From the NCBI RefSeq assembly GCF_003007675.1, contig NZ_PXNP01000085.1, forward strand, positions 62,001-126,000: a stretch of 64,000 nt of DNA. Reading direction: 5' to 3'. Position numbers and translations under genes: made by a program. The notes under the pieces were generated by a model that had not been told where the DNA came from, ran no database searches, and saw nothing but the letters and a program-made list of their open reading frames with translations. This stretch comes from Marinobacter fuscus. Its GTDB lineage: Bacteria > Pseudomonadota > Gammaproteobacteria > Pseudomonadales > Oleiphilaceae. This document shows, one piece after another, positions 47,243-57,501 of this stretch (the first letter of the stretch is position 1; every line of letters starts with the position of its first letter).

Positions 47243-49126
47243 TCAACGTCCCCGCAAAAACAGCTTATCAAGCTCGGACAGAGTAACCAGCGTCCAGGTC
47301 GGGCGACCGTGATTGCACTGGCCACTGCGTTCGGTAGCTTCCATATCCCGCAACAGGGAATTCATTTCCGGTATGGTCAGCTGCCGGTTGGCTCTCACCG
47401 AACCATGACAAGCCATAGTACCAAGCAGTTCGTGGGTAACAGCCTCTACCCGATCACTCTGGCCATGCTCGATCAGATCTGCCAGCACGTCCCGCACCAG
47501 CTGTTCGCTGTCTGCGCCCCGCAGCAGCGCGGGTATTTGCCGGACTGCGAGCGTTTCCGGACCAATACGCTCAACCTGCAGCCCTAGTCGCTGCAGCTCT
47601 TCGCCATGACTGTCTGCCAGCGAAGCCTCTTTCTGGCTGACCGCGAGCGACAACGGCACCAGCAGCGGCTGACTTTTCAGATCCTGCTCCGCCAGCGCAT
47701 GCTTCATGCGCTCGTAGGTAATGCGCTCATGAGCCGCGTGCATATCCACCACAATCAACCCGGAACGGCTCTGCGCCAGGATGTAGATCCCGTGCAACTG
47801 GGCAATCGCGTAGCCCAGAGGCGGTTCCTCTCCGCCATCTCTCGGTGGCGTAATTTCTGCAGCAGGCTGCCCGCCAGGCCCGCTCCTGCCCGGAGTTGCA
47901 ACACCACCTCCCTCGTTCAGGGACTGGTAAAAGCCAAGTTGGTCGCTGGCCTTCCATTCCTGCTGGACCTGAGCCTTCTCCGGGGTAGAAAATCCAGGAC
48001 GGCCGGGCGATCCCGGCCAGGGTGTCGAAGCGCCACCTATAGAGGGCTGTACCTGGGGCTGAGGGCTAACATCAGCCTCACGGACTATCGACTGGGCAAC
48101 GGCGCCTCGCAATTGGTCATCGGGCCGGACATCGGCCAGGGCGCGATGCAACGTCCGGAAAATGAAGTCGTGCACCAGGCGCCCATCACGAAAACGCACT
48201 TCGTGCTTGGTAGGGTGAACGTTCACATCCACCGTTGCCGGATCCACCTCGAGGTATAACACAAAGGCAGGATGCCGGTTGTTGTAAAGCACATCCCGGT
48301 AGGCCTGGCGAACAGCGTGGGCCACCAGTTTGTCGCGAATCACCCGACCGTTAACAAAGAAATACTGTAAATCGGCCTGGCTGCGGGAAAACGTTGGCAG
48401 CGCCACCCAGCCCCAGAGACGCAGGCCGGTGGCCTCGGCATCAATCACAACAGCGTTGTCAATAAATTGCTGGCCGCACAGAGCACCAATACGACGCTCC
48501 TTATCGAGCGCTGACTCTGCCGGGCGCAGGCTTTGCATTACCCGCTGGTTATGGCGCAAGGTAAAACCGGTATCAAACCGACTCAGTGCCTGGCGGCGGA
48601 CGCATTCCTCCACATGGTTGAACTCGGTTTTTTCAGTGCGCAGGAACTTCCGGCGGGCCGGCGTATTGAAAAAAAGATCACGCACTTCCACCGTGGTGCC
48701 GACAGGGTGGGCGGCGGGCGCTATCCGGGCATCCATATCCCGGCCCTCCACCTCAACCCGGGCGGCAGCTTCCTGGGCTTCAGTCCGGGAGGTGAGCGTC
48801 AGCCGTGACACAGAACTGATACTGGCAAGGGCTTCACCCCGAAACCCCAGCGACGCCACCGCTTCAAGGTCATCGAGCGTAAATACTTTACTGGTGGCAT
48901 GGCGACTCAGTGCCAGAGGCAGGTCCTCTTCAGCTATTCCGGAACCGTCATCCCGAACACGAATCAGCTTGGCGCCACCCTGCTCAATTTCCACGTCGAT
49001 TCGGTCTGCCCCGGCATCCAGGGCGTTCTCAACCAGCTCTTTAACAACCGATGCGGGGCGCTCCACCACCTCCCCAGCGGCAATCTGGTTGGCAAGCCGG
49101 GGCGACAGTAACTGGATGTGGGGCAT
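47243..49126 (-). CDS. mutL: DNA mismatch repair protein MutL
   Basis: GHKL ATPase coordinating mismatch repair, 627 residues. N-terminal ATPase motifs: [26 protein letters not shown] and [10 protein letters not shown]. The linker is about 80 residues, Pro/Gly-rich. The C-terminal domain has [12 protein letters not shown], fitting the endonuclease motif DQHA(X)2E(X)4E of MutL proteins from organisms without MutH. This implies nicking activity. It is 21 bases after the amidase gene. Confidence 0.96.
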   Translation of the reverse strand: MPHIQLLSPRLANQIAAGEVVERPASVVKELVENALDAGADRIDVEIEQGGAKLIRVRDDGSGIAEEDLPLALSRHATSKVFTLDDLEAVASLGFRGEALASISSVSRLTLTSRTEAQEAAARVEVEGRDMDARIAPAAHPVGTTVEVRDLFFNTPARRKFLRTEKTEFNHVEECVRRQALSRFDTGFTLRHNQRVMQSLRPAESALDKERRIGALCGQQFIDNAVVIDAEATGLRLWGWVALPTFSRSQADLQYFFVNGRVIRDKLVAHAVRQAYRDVLYNNRHPAFVLYLEVDPATVDVNVHPTKHEVRFRDGRLVHDFIFRTLHRALADVRPDDQLRGAVAQSIVREADVSPQPQVQPSIGGASTPWPGSPGRPGFSTPEKAQVQQEWKASDQLGFYQSLNEGGGVATPGRSGPGGQPAAEITPPRDGGEEPPLGYAIAQLHGIYILAQSRSGLIVVDMHAAHERITYERMKHALAEQDLKSQPLLVPLSLAVSQKEASLADSHGEELQRLGLQVERIGPETLAVRQIPALLRGADSEQLVRDVLADLIEHGQSDRVEAVTHELLGTMACHGSVRANRQLTIPEMNSLLRDMEATERSGQCNHGRPTWTLVTLSELDKLFLRGR

Positions 49127-49147
49127 ATCCGGGGACTACCTCTTAAA

Positions 49148-50482
49148 TCAGGATGAGGGGATGCGAATGGTTTGCCCTACCATAACACGATCATCATTCA
49201 TCCCGTTAAAGCGCATCAACTCTCCCACGGTCGTCCGGTTTTCCCGGGCTACCGCAGACAGGGTATCGCCTCGCTGGATACGGTAGTGGCTAACGTCATG
49301 CCCACCACGACCCTGGTTTTTTTGCCAGGCCAGCAATGTACCCGGCGGTGGTGTCTGCTCGAAATAGGACTCGATACCTTCCATAATCGCTTTTGCCAGC
49401 TTGTCACGGTACCACTCGGATGCCAGGTTCTTTTCTTCCGTAGGGTTCGAAATAAAGCCCGCTTCAACGAGAATTGAGGGAATATCAGGCGACTTCAGAA
49501 CCACAAACGCGGCCTGCTCCACCCCGCTTTTGTGCAGCTTCGCCACCTTACCCAATCGGCCAAGAATAGAGCCGCCCACGCCAAGACTGGCGTTGATGCT
49601 GGCGGTCATGGACAAGTCCAGCAGCACCCCTGCCAGCATATCGTCACGCCCATCCAGCGACACCCCGCCGGCACCACCAATTAGGTCGGATCGGTTTTCG
49701 CTCTGGGCAAGCCACCTGGCCGTTTCACTGGTGGCCCCACGCTGGGACAGCGCAAACACAGAGGCCCCCCGGGGTTGGGGCGTGCGGAAGGCATCCGCAT
49801 GAACTGACACAAAAAGATCGGCGTTATATTTACGCGCCAGCAGGGTACGGTTACGCAAACCCACGTAGTAATCGCCGGTACGGGTCAGTTTGGCGGTAAA
49901 GCCCGGCTTACTGTTGATCAGGTCGGCCAACCGCTTCGCCATCCGGAGCACAACGTCTTTCTCCCGTGTGCCTTTTGGGCCAATAGCTCCGGGATCTTCG
50001 CCGCCGTGGCCCGCATCGATCACCACGATTATGTCCCGCTTGCCGGCAGAATCCTGGGTAACGGTTGGGCTGGTTGCACGCTCCAGGCGACTGCCTTCTT
50101 CATCAATCAGGTCAATGACCAGCCGGTGGCCATACTGCTGGTTTGGCTCCAGAACAAAGCTGCGGGGCTTGATGTCACTGGCAAGATCAAGCACCACCCG
50201 TAAGTCGCTGCCATTACGCGGGGCACTCCGGATACTCCGGATCGGACTACCGGTAAGATCCACAGCACCAAAATCCGTTTGTAACGCGGTATTTTTCAGA
50301 TCAATCACCAACCGTGGTGGCGACGACAGAGAAAACACATTGTGCTCAACCAGCCCTGCGGTATCGAGCACCAGCCGGGTGTGATCGGGCGCAGGCCACA
50401 AGCGGGCACCTTCGACCCGGGTACCGGCCTGCGCGGCAACAGAAACAAGCATCGCCAGGAAAAAAAGAATGCAGAGTCTCAT
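49148..50482 (-). CDS. amiC: N-acetylmuramoyl-L-alanine amidase with AMIN and LysM domains
   Basis: Periplasmic cell-separation amidase, 444 residues. Signal peptide (LCILFFLAMLVSVAAQA), AMIN domain at about 25-125 (GARLWPAPDHTRLVLD, RLVIDLKNT), Amidase_3 domain with zinc ligands in IDAGHGGEDPGA, the Glu of KGTREKDV and SVHADAF, and a C-terminal LysM (YRIQRGDTLSAVARENRTTV). AmiB/AmiC-type by layout; the symbol is not certain, and Pseudomonas calls the mutL neighbour amiB. It overlaps tsaE by four bases. Confidence 0.9.
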   Translation of the reverse strand: MRLCILFFLAMLVSVAAQAGTRVEGARLWPAPDHTRLVLDTAGLVEHNVFSLSSPPRLVIDLKNTALQTDFGAVDLTGSPIRSIRSAPRNGSDLRVVLDLASDIKPRSFVLEPNQQYGHRLVIDLIDEEGSRLERATSPTVTQDSAGKRDIIVVIDAGHGGEDPGAIGPKGTREKDVVLRMAKRLADLINSKPGFTAKLTRTGDYYVGLRNRTLLARKYNADLFVSVHADAFRTPQPRGASVFALSQRGATSETARWLAQSENRSDLIGGAGGVSLDGRDDMLAGVLLDLSMTASINASLGVGGSILGRLGKVAKLHKSGVEQAAFVVLKSPDIPSILVEAGFISNPTEEKNLASEWYRDKLAKAIMEGIESYFEQTPPPGTLLAWQKNQGRGGHDVSHYRIQRGDTLSAVARENRTTVGELMRFNGMNDDRVMVGQTIRIPSS

Positions 50483-50976
50483 ACGTCCGGCCCTACCAGT
50501 TCAATGTCGTTAAGAATCCGGGCGCCCAGCTCCGAGCGGGCACGTAAGACCACCGAGCGCCCCTGCTTTTCCCGCTCCAGATGGATTTCCAGATCCGGCT
50601 CGGCCAGCACGCCCTCGCCCCGCTCGGGCCATTCGATCAGGCGAATGCTCCGGTTGTCGAAATAATCCCGTATCCCCATGTACTCCAGCTCTTCCGGATC
50701 TCCCAGACGGTACAGGTCGAAGTGGTAGACGGGCGGCTCAAGCTCCTCATAGGGCTCCACCAGGGTGTATGTCGGACTTTTCACAGACCCCTGATGATTC
50801 AGCCCCCTCAGAACGCCGCGACTGAGGGTGGTCTTCCCCATGCCCAGGTCACCATCAAGAAAGATCGTCAGGCCAGTGTCTGAGGCAGCCGCCAGCCGGG
50901 CCAGCTCCTGCCCCAGTTTTTCCGTTTCTGCCTCACCCTCCAGGAACAACCGGCGCTCGTTTCCAAAAATACTCAT
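50479..50976 (-). CDS. tsaE: tRNA t6A37 threonylcarbamoyltransferase subunit TsaE
   Basis: ATPase of the TsaBDE complex that makes t6A37 in tRNA, 165 residues. P-loop GDLGMGKTTLSRG near 42-54, followed by KSPTYTLVEPYE and YHFDLYRLGDPEELE, with RLIEWPERGEGVL. ATGA overlaps at both ends couple it to nnr and the amidase. Confidence 0.95.
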   Translation of the reverse strand: MSIFGNERRLFLEGEAETEKLGQELARLAAASDTGLTIFLDGDLGMGKTTLSRGVLRGLNHQGSVKSPTYTLVEPYEELEPPVYHFDLYRLGDPEELEYMGIRDYFDNRSIRLIEWPERGEGVLAEPDLEIHLEREKQGRSVVLRARSELGARILNDIELVGPDV

Positions 50977-52535
50977 CCGTTCTCCCGGTTCTCAGAATTC
51001 ACGTCTGCTTCCGCCAGGCGGAGCGCTTCCGGCAAGCAGGTAATCACATCTGTGGGCAGCAACCCCATGTAGCCTTGCGTTTTCACGGCCGCATTCGCGG
51101 CCGCCAGATGCAAGCTTGCAGCCAGTGTAACGGCCGATTCGGGTACAGTAACCTGAGCCAGCAAAGCGCCCAGAATGCCGGAAAGCACATCGCCCATGCC
51201 ACCGGTTGCCATGCCCGGATTCCCACCTGGAATAATCCTGGGCAGGCTGCTTTCAGCCGCAATAACCGTACCAGCGCCTTTGAGCAGCACAATACCCCGC
51301 CATTGCTTCTGCAAGCTGGTCGCGGCGGCCAGGCGGTTCGCCTCTACCTCTTGTACCGTACAACCCAGCAGGCGCGCAGCCTCACCCGGGTGGGGTGTCA
51401 GTACGTGATGCCTTGACGGCGCAGGCGCGCGGCCTGCCATAATATTGAGCGCATCGGCATCCAGCACCCGCGGCTTACCGGATTCGACAACCTGCTGTAA
51501 CATCTGGTGGCCCCAGGAGGACTGCCCCAGCCCCGGCCCGCAGACAACCACATCCGCTTTCAGCAGCAGCGCAGGCAATTCAGAGCCGTGGGTAACACCC
51601 CGAACCATTACCGAAGGGCATCGCGCCAGCGCGGCGGTCACGTATTCCGGCCGGGTGGCCAGCGAAACCAGGCCTGCTCCGGCGCGGGATGCCGCCTCCG
51701 CCGCCAGAATACCGGCTCCGCCGAATCCGTGATCGCCTGCGACCACCAGAACATGGCCAAAATCACCTTTGTGGGCATCGGGCGCCCGCCTGGGCAACCT
51801 GCTACGGTACTGCTGCCAGCGACAAAGCTCCGCCAGGGCCTGCTCGCCACTTGCCTGCGCAGTAGCGGTATCCACCAGAGGTTCAAAAATCACACGGCCG
51901 CAGACTCCGGCGCCCGCCCCGGTATACAGCCCCAACTTGGCACCAATAAAGGTCACCGTGATATCCGCACGAACCACTTCTCCTATCGCCGCGCCGGTGG
52001 TGGCATCCAGGCCGGAAGGCACATCAACCGCAAGTACCGGCTTACCGCTCCGGTTTAGCAGCCGTATGGCACTGGCAAAAGGCTCTCGGGGCGAGCCCGC
52101 AAAACCGGTACCCAGCATCGCATCGACAAGAACATCGGCGCCCGCTGCCAATTGCTCGGTCTCGTCTTCGGATAACTGCCGCAAATCCAGCAGGGTTACG
52201 CCATCAGCGCAAGCCTTGTTGTAGGCCAGAAGCGCATCGCCAGCGAGTTTCTCTGCAGGAGCCACCGCCACACACACAGCTTTAAGCCCGTGGCGACGGG
52301 CACTGGCGGCGATCAGGTAACCGTCGCCACCGTTGTTGCCAGCACCACAAAACACCAGCAAAGAGGGCTGTCCCGGCCAGACTGACATCAACTGGCGAAA
52401 CGCGGCACTGGCGGCAGATTGCATCAGTTCGAAACCGTCCACGCCTTTACGATCAATCAGATACCGATCCATCGCCCGCACGGAGTCGGCGGAATAGAGG
52501 GGTTCTGTTAGACTGTTCGTTGATACAATGGACAT
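50973..52535 (-). CDS. nnr: Bifunctional NAD(P)H-hydrate repair enzyme Nnr
   Basis: Repairs hydrated NAD(P)H, 520 residues. The N-terminal YjeF_N epimerase has VFCGAGNNGGDGYLIA and VDAMLGTGFAG. The C-terminal ADP-dependent dehydratase has VVCGPGLGQS, LDADALNI, LTPHPGEAARLLG and GNPGMATGGMGDVLSGI with its catalytic Asp. The start ATG 52535 heads the long minus-strand transcript ending at hflC, and is divergent from queG. Confidence 0.95.
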   Translation of the reverse strand: MSIVSTNSLTEPLYSADSVRAMDRYLIDRKGVDGFELMQSAASAAFRQLMSVWPGQPSLLVFCGAGNNGGDGYLIAASARRHGLKAVCVAVAPAEKLAGDALLAYNKACADGVTLLDLRQLSEDETEQLAAGADVLVDAMLGTGFAGSPREPFASAIRLLNRSGKPVLAVDVPSGLDATTGAAIGEVVRADITVTFIGAKLGLYTGAGAGVCGRVIFEPLVDTATAQASGEQALAELCRWQQYRSRLPRRAPDAHKGDFGHVLVVAGDHGFGGAGILAAEAASRAGAGLVSLATRPEYVTAALARCPSVMVRGVTHGSELPALLLKADVVVCGPGLGQSSWGHQMLQQVVESGKPRVLDADALNIMAGRAPAPSRHHVLTPHPGEAARLLGCTVQEVEANRLAAATSLQKQWRGIVLLKGAGTVIAAESSLPRIIPGGNPGMATGGMGDVLSGILGALLAQVTVPESAVTLAASLHLAAANAAVKTQGYMGLLPTDVITCLPEALRLAEADVNSENRENG

Positions 52536-52670
52536 GCTCCGGGCACTCCCCGAGGAAGAAAGCAGTTTAAGAAGACTGGCCAGATACCTGTAAAGAATAG
52601 CAAAACAGGAAAGAAGGTCATAACTTAATCAAATTAAAGTTTCGCAGCATCCGAAGTCAGCCCAGCCATT

Positions 52671-53759
52671 ATGAGCCAGCCGTCACAGCACTCTAAGACC
52701 GACACCCGAACCCCGAGCCTGGAAGCGCTTCCTGACCGGATTCGTGCATGGGCCAAAGAGCTCGGGTTTGCCGATGCCGGAATAACCCGGGCCGACACCG
52801 GCCCCCATGCAGAGCGCCTGCAACAATGGCTGAAGGCTGGCTACCATGGCGACATGGCGTACATGGCCGACCATGGTGACAAGCGCTACACACCGGATTC
52901 TCTGGTGCCCGGCACCACCCGGGTTATCTCGGTAAGACTGGAATACCTGCCCGCCCCTGACAACCCGAAACAAGTGCTCACTAACCGGGATCAGGCCTAT
53001 ATCACCCGCTACGCTCTCGGCAGGGACTATCACAAACTGATGCGCAAAAGACTCGCCACCCTGGCGGCGCGCATAGACAACGCCATCAGCGGATTCGACT
53101 ACCGGGCATTTGTCGATAGCGCACCGGTACTTGAGCGCGGGCTGGCCCAGCGCGCTGGCCTTGGCTGGATCGGCAAGAACAACATGCTGATTCACCCCAA
53201 AGCCGGTTCGTTTTTCTTTCTGGGTGAAATTTTCACCAATGCACCGTTGCCACTGGACGCGCCTTTCGAAAGTCAGCATTGTGGCTCCTGCTCCGCCTGC
53301 CTGGAGGTGTGCCCCACCAATGCGTTTGTCGGCCCTCACTTACTGGATGCCCGGCGCTGCATCAGTTACCTCACGATTGAACTCAAGGGTTCGATTCCGG
53401 AAGAGCTCCGCCCCATGATGGGCAACCGGGTGTTCGGCTGCGACGACTGCCAGCTTGTCTGCCCGTGGAACAAATTCAGCAAACCGACGATGGAGGATGA
53501 TTTTCAACCCCGGCACCGTCTGGACAATGCCTCGCTGGCAGAGCTGTTTTTATGGACAGAGTCGGAGTTTCTGAAGCGCACTGAAGGCTCGGCCATTCGC
53601 CGAACCGGTTACGAAAACTGGCTCAGGAACCTGGCGGTCGGACTGGGAAATGCCCCCACAACCATACCGGTTGTCGAAGCGCTGAAAGCCCGGGCAGAGC
53701 ATCCTTCAGAGCTGGTTCGGGAGCATGTTGCCTGGGCCCTTCAGCAACACGGTTTATAG
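52671..53759 (+). CDS. queG: Epoxyqueuosine reductase QueG
   Basis: Cobalamin-dependent enzyme for the last step of queuosine tRNA modification, 362 residues. Two 4Fe-4S binding motifs are [16 protein letters not shown] and [47 protein letters not shown] and [11 protein letters not shown] match the family. Its last six bases overlap the end of the convergent orn. Confidence 0.95.
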   Translation: MSQPSQHSKTDTRTPSLEALPDRIRAWAKELGFADAGITRADTGPHAERLQQWLKAGYHGDMAYMADHGDKRYTPDSLVPGTTRVISVRLEYLPAPDNPKQVLTNRDQAYITRYALGRDYHKLMRKRLATLAARIDNAISGFDYRAFVDSAPVLERGLAQRAGLGWIGKNNMLIHPKAGSFFFLGEIFTNAPLPLDAPFESQHCGSCSACLEVCPTNAFVGPHLLDARRCISYLTIELKGSIPEELRPMMGNRVFGCDDCQLVCPWNKFSKPTMEDDFQPRHRLDNASLAELFLWTESEFLKRTEGSAIRRTGYENWLRNLAVGLGNAPTTIPVVEALKARAEHPSELVREHVAWALQQHGL

Positions 53760-54296
53760 CTTGAAGAAGTGGGCCTGGTAATGACGGAGCTCGTTGATGG
53801 AGTCACGAATATCGTCCAGAGCCAGATGGCTGCCCTGTTTTTTCACCCCCGCCAGTACATCCGGGCGCCAGCGCCGGGCCAGCTCTTTCACCGTTGAGAC
53901 ATCCAGATTGCGGTAATGGAAGAAGGCTTCCAGCTCCGGCATGTATTTCACCAGAAAACGGCGATCCTGCCCGATGCTGTTGCCACACAGGGGCGACTGA
54001 CCAGGCTCCAGATGGCCTGCAAGAAACGCCAGGGTCTGTTGCTCAGCCTCGACCTCGCTGATGGTGCTGTCTTTTACCCTCTGGGTAAGGCCGCTGGCGC
54101 CGTGGGTTTTGGTACACCACTCGTCCATACTATCCAGCAGGCTGTCCGGCTGATGAATTGCAATGACCGGCCCCTCTGCAACCACATTCAACTGCGAATC
54201 GGTAACAATCGTCGCCATCTCGATGATTCGCTCCTGCTCGGGATCCAGCCCGGTCATTTCCAGATCGATCCAGACCAGACGATCACTGTTACTCAT
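53754..54296 (-). CDS. orn: Oligoribonuclease
   Basis: 3'-5' exonuclease for 2-5-nt RNAs, including pGpG from c-di-GMP breakdown, 180 residues. DEDDh catalytic residues: [12 protein letters not shown], the Asp near [10 protein letters not shown], and [14 protein letters not shown] 54296. Relevant to c-di-GMP handling by the PilZ and FimX proteins in this window. Confidence 0.96.
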   Translation of the reverse strand: MSNSDRLVWIDLEMTGLDPEQERIIEMATIVTDSQLNVVAEGPVIAIHQPDSLLDSMDEWCTKTHGASGLTQRVKDSTISEVEAEQQTLAFLAGHLEPGQSPLCGNSIGQDRRFLVKYMPELEAFFHYRNLDVSTVKELARRWRPDVLAGVKKQGSHLALDDIRDSINELRHYQAHFFKL

Positions 54297-54406
54297 GGTG
54301 AATACCTCTTAACTATTGACGAAAAAACGGGTGCATGAAATTCGCTGTATTGTCCATGATTCACGTATGATGTGATACCCGAACACCGGCAACCACCTGG
54401 GCTCCA

Positions 54407-55462
54407 ATGGCAAAAAGACGCTTGAACAAACGCCAGCAATGGCGCATTGAAAAGATACAGAACGAACGCACCGCGCGCGCCGCCCGAAAAGAAAAGGCGG
54501 TCGAGGATCAGGCTGCCGCAGGCGAACTGGGGCCGGAGCAGAACGGCCTTGTGATCGCCCATTATGGCCAGCAACTGGACATTGAAGCCCTCGAAGGCGA
54601 AGACACCGGCAAGGTATTTCGGTGCTTTGTTCGTGCCAATATCGACAGTCTGGTCACCGGAGACCGGGTGGTCTGGCGCCCGGGCAAGAGTGCTACCGGC
54701 GTGATTGTGGCCCGTTGCGAACGGGAAAACCTGCTGCAGCGCCCGGACAATTTCGGTGCGCTGAAGCCGGTGGCCGCCAACATCGACCATATTATCCTGG
54801 TAATCGCCCCGGAGCCCGAGCCCCATGACAACCTGATCGATCGGTATCTGGTGGCCTCCGAGAGTACCGATATTCCGGCGGTGATCCTGCTGAACAAGAC
54901 CGACCTGATCAACGACGGGAACCGGGAGCGAATCGAAACGCTGCTGGCCCGTTATAAATCCCTCGGCTACCAGATAGAACAAACCTCAGCCGCCCGTGCC
55001 GCGGGCCAATCCGCGCCAGAGGTCGAGGCACTGGTTCGGGGAAAGACCAGCGTATTTGTCGGCCAGTCCGGCGTTGGTAAATCCTCGATCATCCAGACGT
55101 TGCTGCCGGATGAATCTCTGCGTGTGGGCGCGGTATCTGAAAGCACGGGCAAAGGCGTGCACACCACCACGACGGCCAAACTTTTCCACCTGGACGGCGG
55201 CGGGGATCTGATTGACTCACCGGGCATACGGGAGTTTGGCCTCTGGCACATGACGCCACAGGAACTGGAGTACGGGTTTCGGGAAATCCAGCCACTCATC
55301 GGCCGGTGCAAGTTCCGTAACTGCAGACACCTGGGCGACCCGGGATGCGCTCTGGAAACAGCTGCCGCTGCAGGAGACATTTCACCGGAACGACTGAAAA
55401 GTTTTCACCGCATCCTGCAGGATATGACCGAGCAGCAAGCCCGGGGGCTGAAACTAACCTGA
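54407..55462 (+). CDS. rsgA: Small ribosomal subunit biogenesis GTPase RsgA
   Basis: Circularly permuted GTPase that tests 30S maturation, 351 residues. An N-terminal OB domain is followed by G4 LLNKTDL, G1 GQSGVGKSS and G3 DSPGIREF in permuted order. The C-terminal zinc knuckle is CKFRNCRHLGDPGC. The basic N-terminus (KRRLNKRQQWRIEKIQNER) is usual. Divergent from orn. Confidence 0.96.
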   Translation: MAKRRLNKRQQWRIEKIQNERTARAARKEKAVEDQAAAGELGPEQNGLVIAHYGQQLDIEALEGEDTGKVFRCFVRANIDSLVTGDRVVWRPGKSATGVIVARCERENLLQRPDNFGALKPVAANIDHIILVIAPEPEPHDNLIDRYLVASESTDIPAVILLNKTDLINDGNRERIETLLARYKSLGYQIEQTSAARAAGQSAPEVEALVRGKTSVFVGQSGVGKSSIIQTLLPDESLRVGAVSESTGKGVHTTTTAKLFHLDGGGDLIDSPGIREFGLWHMTPQELEYGFREIQPLIGRCKFRNCRHLGDPGCALETAAAAGDISPERLKSFHRILQDMTEQQARGLKLT

Positions 55463-55479
55463 TGCCAAAACGGGCCGGG

Positions 55480-56439
55480 CTACCAGTTCAACTCACCGGG
55501 TGCCGGTTCCTCCTTCGGCTGGAACCAATCTCCGCTCTCCAGCTGGTCACGTGCCTGCTGCTCCTCGTCGCCGCCAGGCGCAGTCAGATCGATCAGCGGT
55601 TGATCCGGGCGGCCGGCACCGCTCTCGATACTGCTGGCCGCCTTCTTGTTCAGCACGATAATCGAGATACGCCGGTTTACCGGCGCCATGGGGTTTTCCC
55701 GGTCGAACAGCAAGGAATCACTTAAACCGATCACCCGCGCAATCTGCTGCAAACGTACGCCGCCTGCCACCAGTGCCCGCCGGGCAGTGTTCGCCCGGTC
55801 TGCCGACAACTCCCAGTTGGTATAGCCCGGGCGCCCGCCAAACGGCGTGGCATCGGTATGGCCGGTAATGCTCAGCTTGTTGTTCACCGACCCGAGGGTT
55901 TTGGCCAGTTCAAACAGGACATCCTGGGAATAATACTTGAGCTCGGCACGGCCACTGTCGAACATCGGCCGCCCTGAACGATCCACAATCTGAATCCGCA
56001 AACCCTCATCAGTAATGTCAATCAACAGCTGATCCTTAAACTCCTGCAGGGTTTCACTCTGGTCGATACGCTCCTGCAATTCCTGGAACAGCTGCTGCAT
56101 CCGGCGCTGCTCCAAGGTATCAGCCAGCTCATCCACCACCTCATCCTTGATCTGGATCGTACTGGCCTCCTGATCCTGAGTGGCCTCTTCAATAACAGAA
56201 GCACTGCCTTCAAGATCAACCGGGTTCGGTGAACCGCCCTCGGTAAACCCGACTGGATCTTTAAAATAGCCCTCAACAGCTCTGATCTGTTCCGGAGACG
56301 CCGTCGCCGTGAGCCACAGCACCAGAAAAAAGGCCATCATGGCCGTCGCAAAGTCGGCAAAGGCCACTTTCCAGGAACCGCCATGGTGCCCGGAAACCAC
56401 CTTTTTCTTGCGTTTGATGATGATCGGCTGTTCTTCCAC
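55480..56439 (-). CDS. motB: Flagellar motor protein MotB
   Basis: Stator protein anchoring to peptidoglycan, 319 residues. A basic N-terminus, one membrane helix with the proton-carrying Asp (WKVAFADFATAMMAFFLVLWL, Asp near residue 30), then an OmpA-like domain (SITGHTDATPFG, NWELSADRANTARRAL, GLSDSLLFDRENPMAPVNRRISI). The start is a GTG at 56439 with GGGAG. Unusual low-complexity Glu/Asp linker near 95-125. Confidence 0.95.
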   Translation of the reverse strand: MEEQPIIIKRKKKVVSGHHGGSWKVAFADFATAMMAFFLVLWLTATASPEQIRAVEGYFKDPVGFTEGGSPNPVDLEGSASVIEEATQDQEASTIQIKDEVVDELADTLEQRRMQQLFQELQERIDQSETLQEFKDQLLIDITDEGLRIQIVDRSGRPMFDSGRAELKYYSQDVLFELAKTLGSVNNKLSITGHTDATPFGGRPGYTNWELSADRANTARRALVAGGVRLQQIARVIGLSDSLLFDRENPMAPVNRRISIIVLNKKAASSIESGAGRPDQPLIDLTAPGGDEEQQARDQLESGDWFQPKEEPAPGELNW

Positions 56440-56469
56440 GCGAACTCCCGGTGTTACCTGAAGCGACGG

Positions 56470-57321
56470 TTACTTGGAACGAACATGGTCGTTCAGTTCC
56501 TGGAACCCGGGGCGCTTATCGGTAGGCAAGGCCTTACGGCCAAACTCGATCGCCATCTGGGGAGCCTGGCCCGACACCGTTGCCACAATGGCCGACTTTA
56601 CACATTCATAGGCCTTGAGTTCGTACTTCGCCGAGTGCTCCAGAGCAATGGATGTGGGGCCGATGAAACCATAGCCCATCCAGATACCCAGAAACGTACC
56701 AACCAGAGCCGCAGCGACGCTGAGACCGATCCGCTCCGGCCCTTCACTGAGAAAATTCATGGTGATAACGATGCCCAGCACCGCGGCAACAATACCCAGT
56801 CCGGGTAAGGCATCGGCAATCTTGTTTACTGCGTGGGCCGGTTCTTCAAGCTCGTGCTGGCGGCTCTCAATCTCGTTTTCCATCATGCCCTCAAGTTCAT
56901 GGGGCGCCATATTGCCGGAGCTGATAATACGTAGATAGTCGGTAATAAAATCGAGCAGGTGTTTTGATTTCATGATCGCCGGATAGCGACTGAAAATCTG
57001 ACTGGCCTCCGGGTTATCGATGTCTTCTTCTATGGCCATCACGCCCTGCTTACGGGATTTATCAAAAATCTCGTACAGCAGGCTGAGCAGGTCTGTGTAA
57101 AAGGACTTGTTGAAGGGCGAGCCGGTCAGTAAGCGCAATACCGCCTGAAACACCTCCTTGATGGTATGCAGAGGATTGGCAATAACAAACGAGCCAACAG
57201 CCGCACCGCCGATAATCAGCACCTCGGTAGGCTGCCACAATACCGCCAGATTGCCACCATGCAGGACATAACCGCCCAGAACGCTCGCAATAACAACCAG
57301 AGCACCAATAATCAATAGCAT
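56470..57321 (-). CDS. motA: Flagellar motor protein MotA
   Basis: Stator partner of MotB, 283 residues, four membrane helices. ATG 57321 (MLLIIGALVVIASVLGGYVLHGG) is preferred over the open frame to 57441, which reads poorly. Conserved text: GGNLAVLWQPTEVLIIGGAAVG, YPAIMKSKHLLDFITDYLR, ADALPGLGIVAAVLGIVITM, and the charged cytoplasmic loop RKQGVMAIEEDIDNPE. Encoded 30 bases before motB. Confidence 0.95.
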   Translation of the reverse strand: MLLIIGALVVIASVLGGYVLHGGNLAVLWQPTEVLIIGGAAVGSFVIANPLHTIKEVFQAVLRLLTGSPFNKSFYTDLLSLLYEIFDKSRKQGVMAIEEDIDNPEASQIFSRYPAIMKSKHLLDFITDYLRIISSGNMAPHELEGMMENEIESRQHELEEPAHAVNKIADALPGLGIVAAVLGIVITMNFLSEGPERIGLSVAAALVGTFLGIWMGYGFIGPTSIALEHSAKYELKAYECVKSAIVATVSGQAPQMAIEFGRKALPTDKRPGFQELNDHVRSK

Positions 57322-57501
57322 AGTGACTGAATACGCCTTATCGCCAATTAGCCCCCGACGGCAGGATTTCCCCGGCCGCCACTCGCAGAGAATGACCTGA
57401 TAATAGCAAGCATCAGGCTTTACGGCGAAATTGTGAAACAATTTCTATACTTTGCGCCGGTTTTGATAGACTAGCGTCCTTTCCCCAAGAGCCGTTTTCG
57501 A

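Noticed and set aside
57322..57441. 40-residue N-terminal extension of MotA
   Set aside because: The added residues (Cys- and Arg-rich) do not resemble MotA, and MLLIIGALVV is the standard start.
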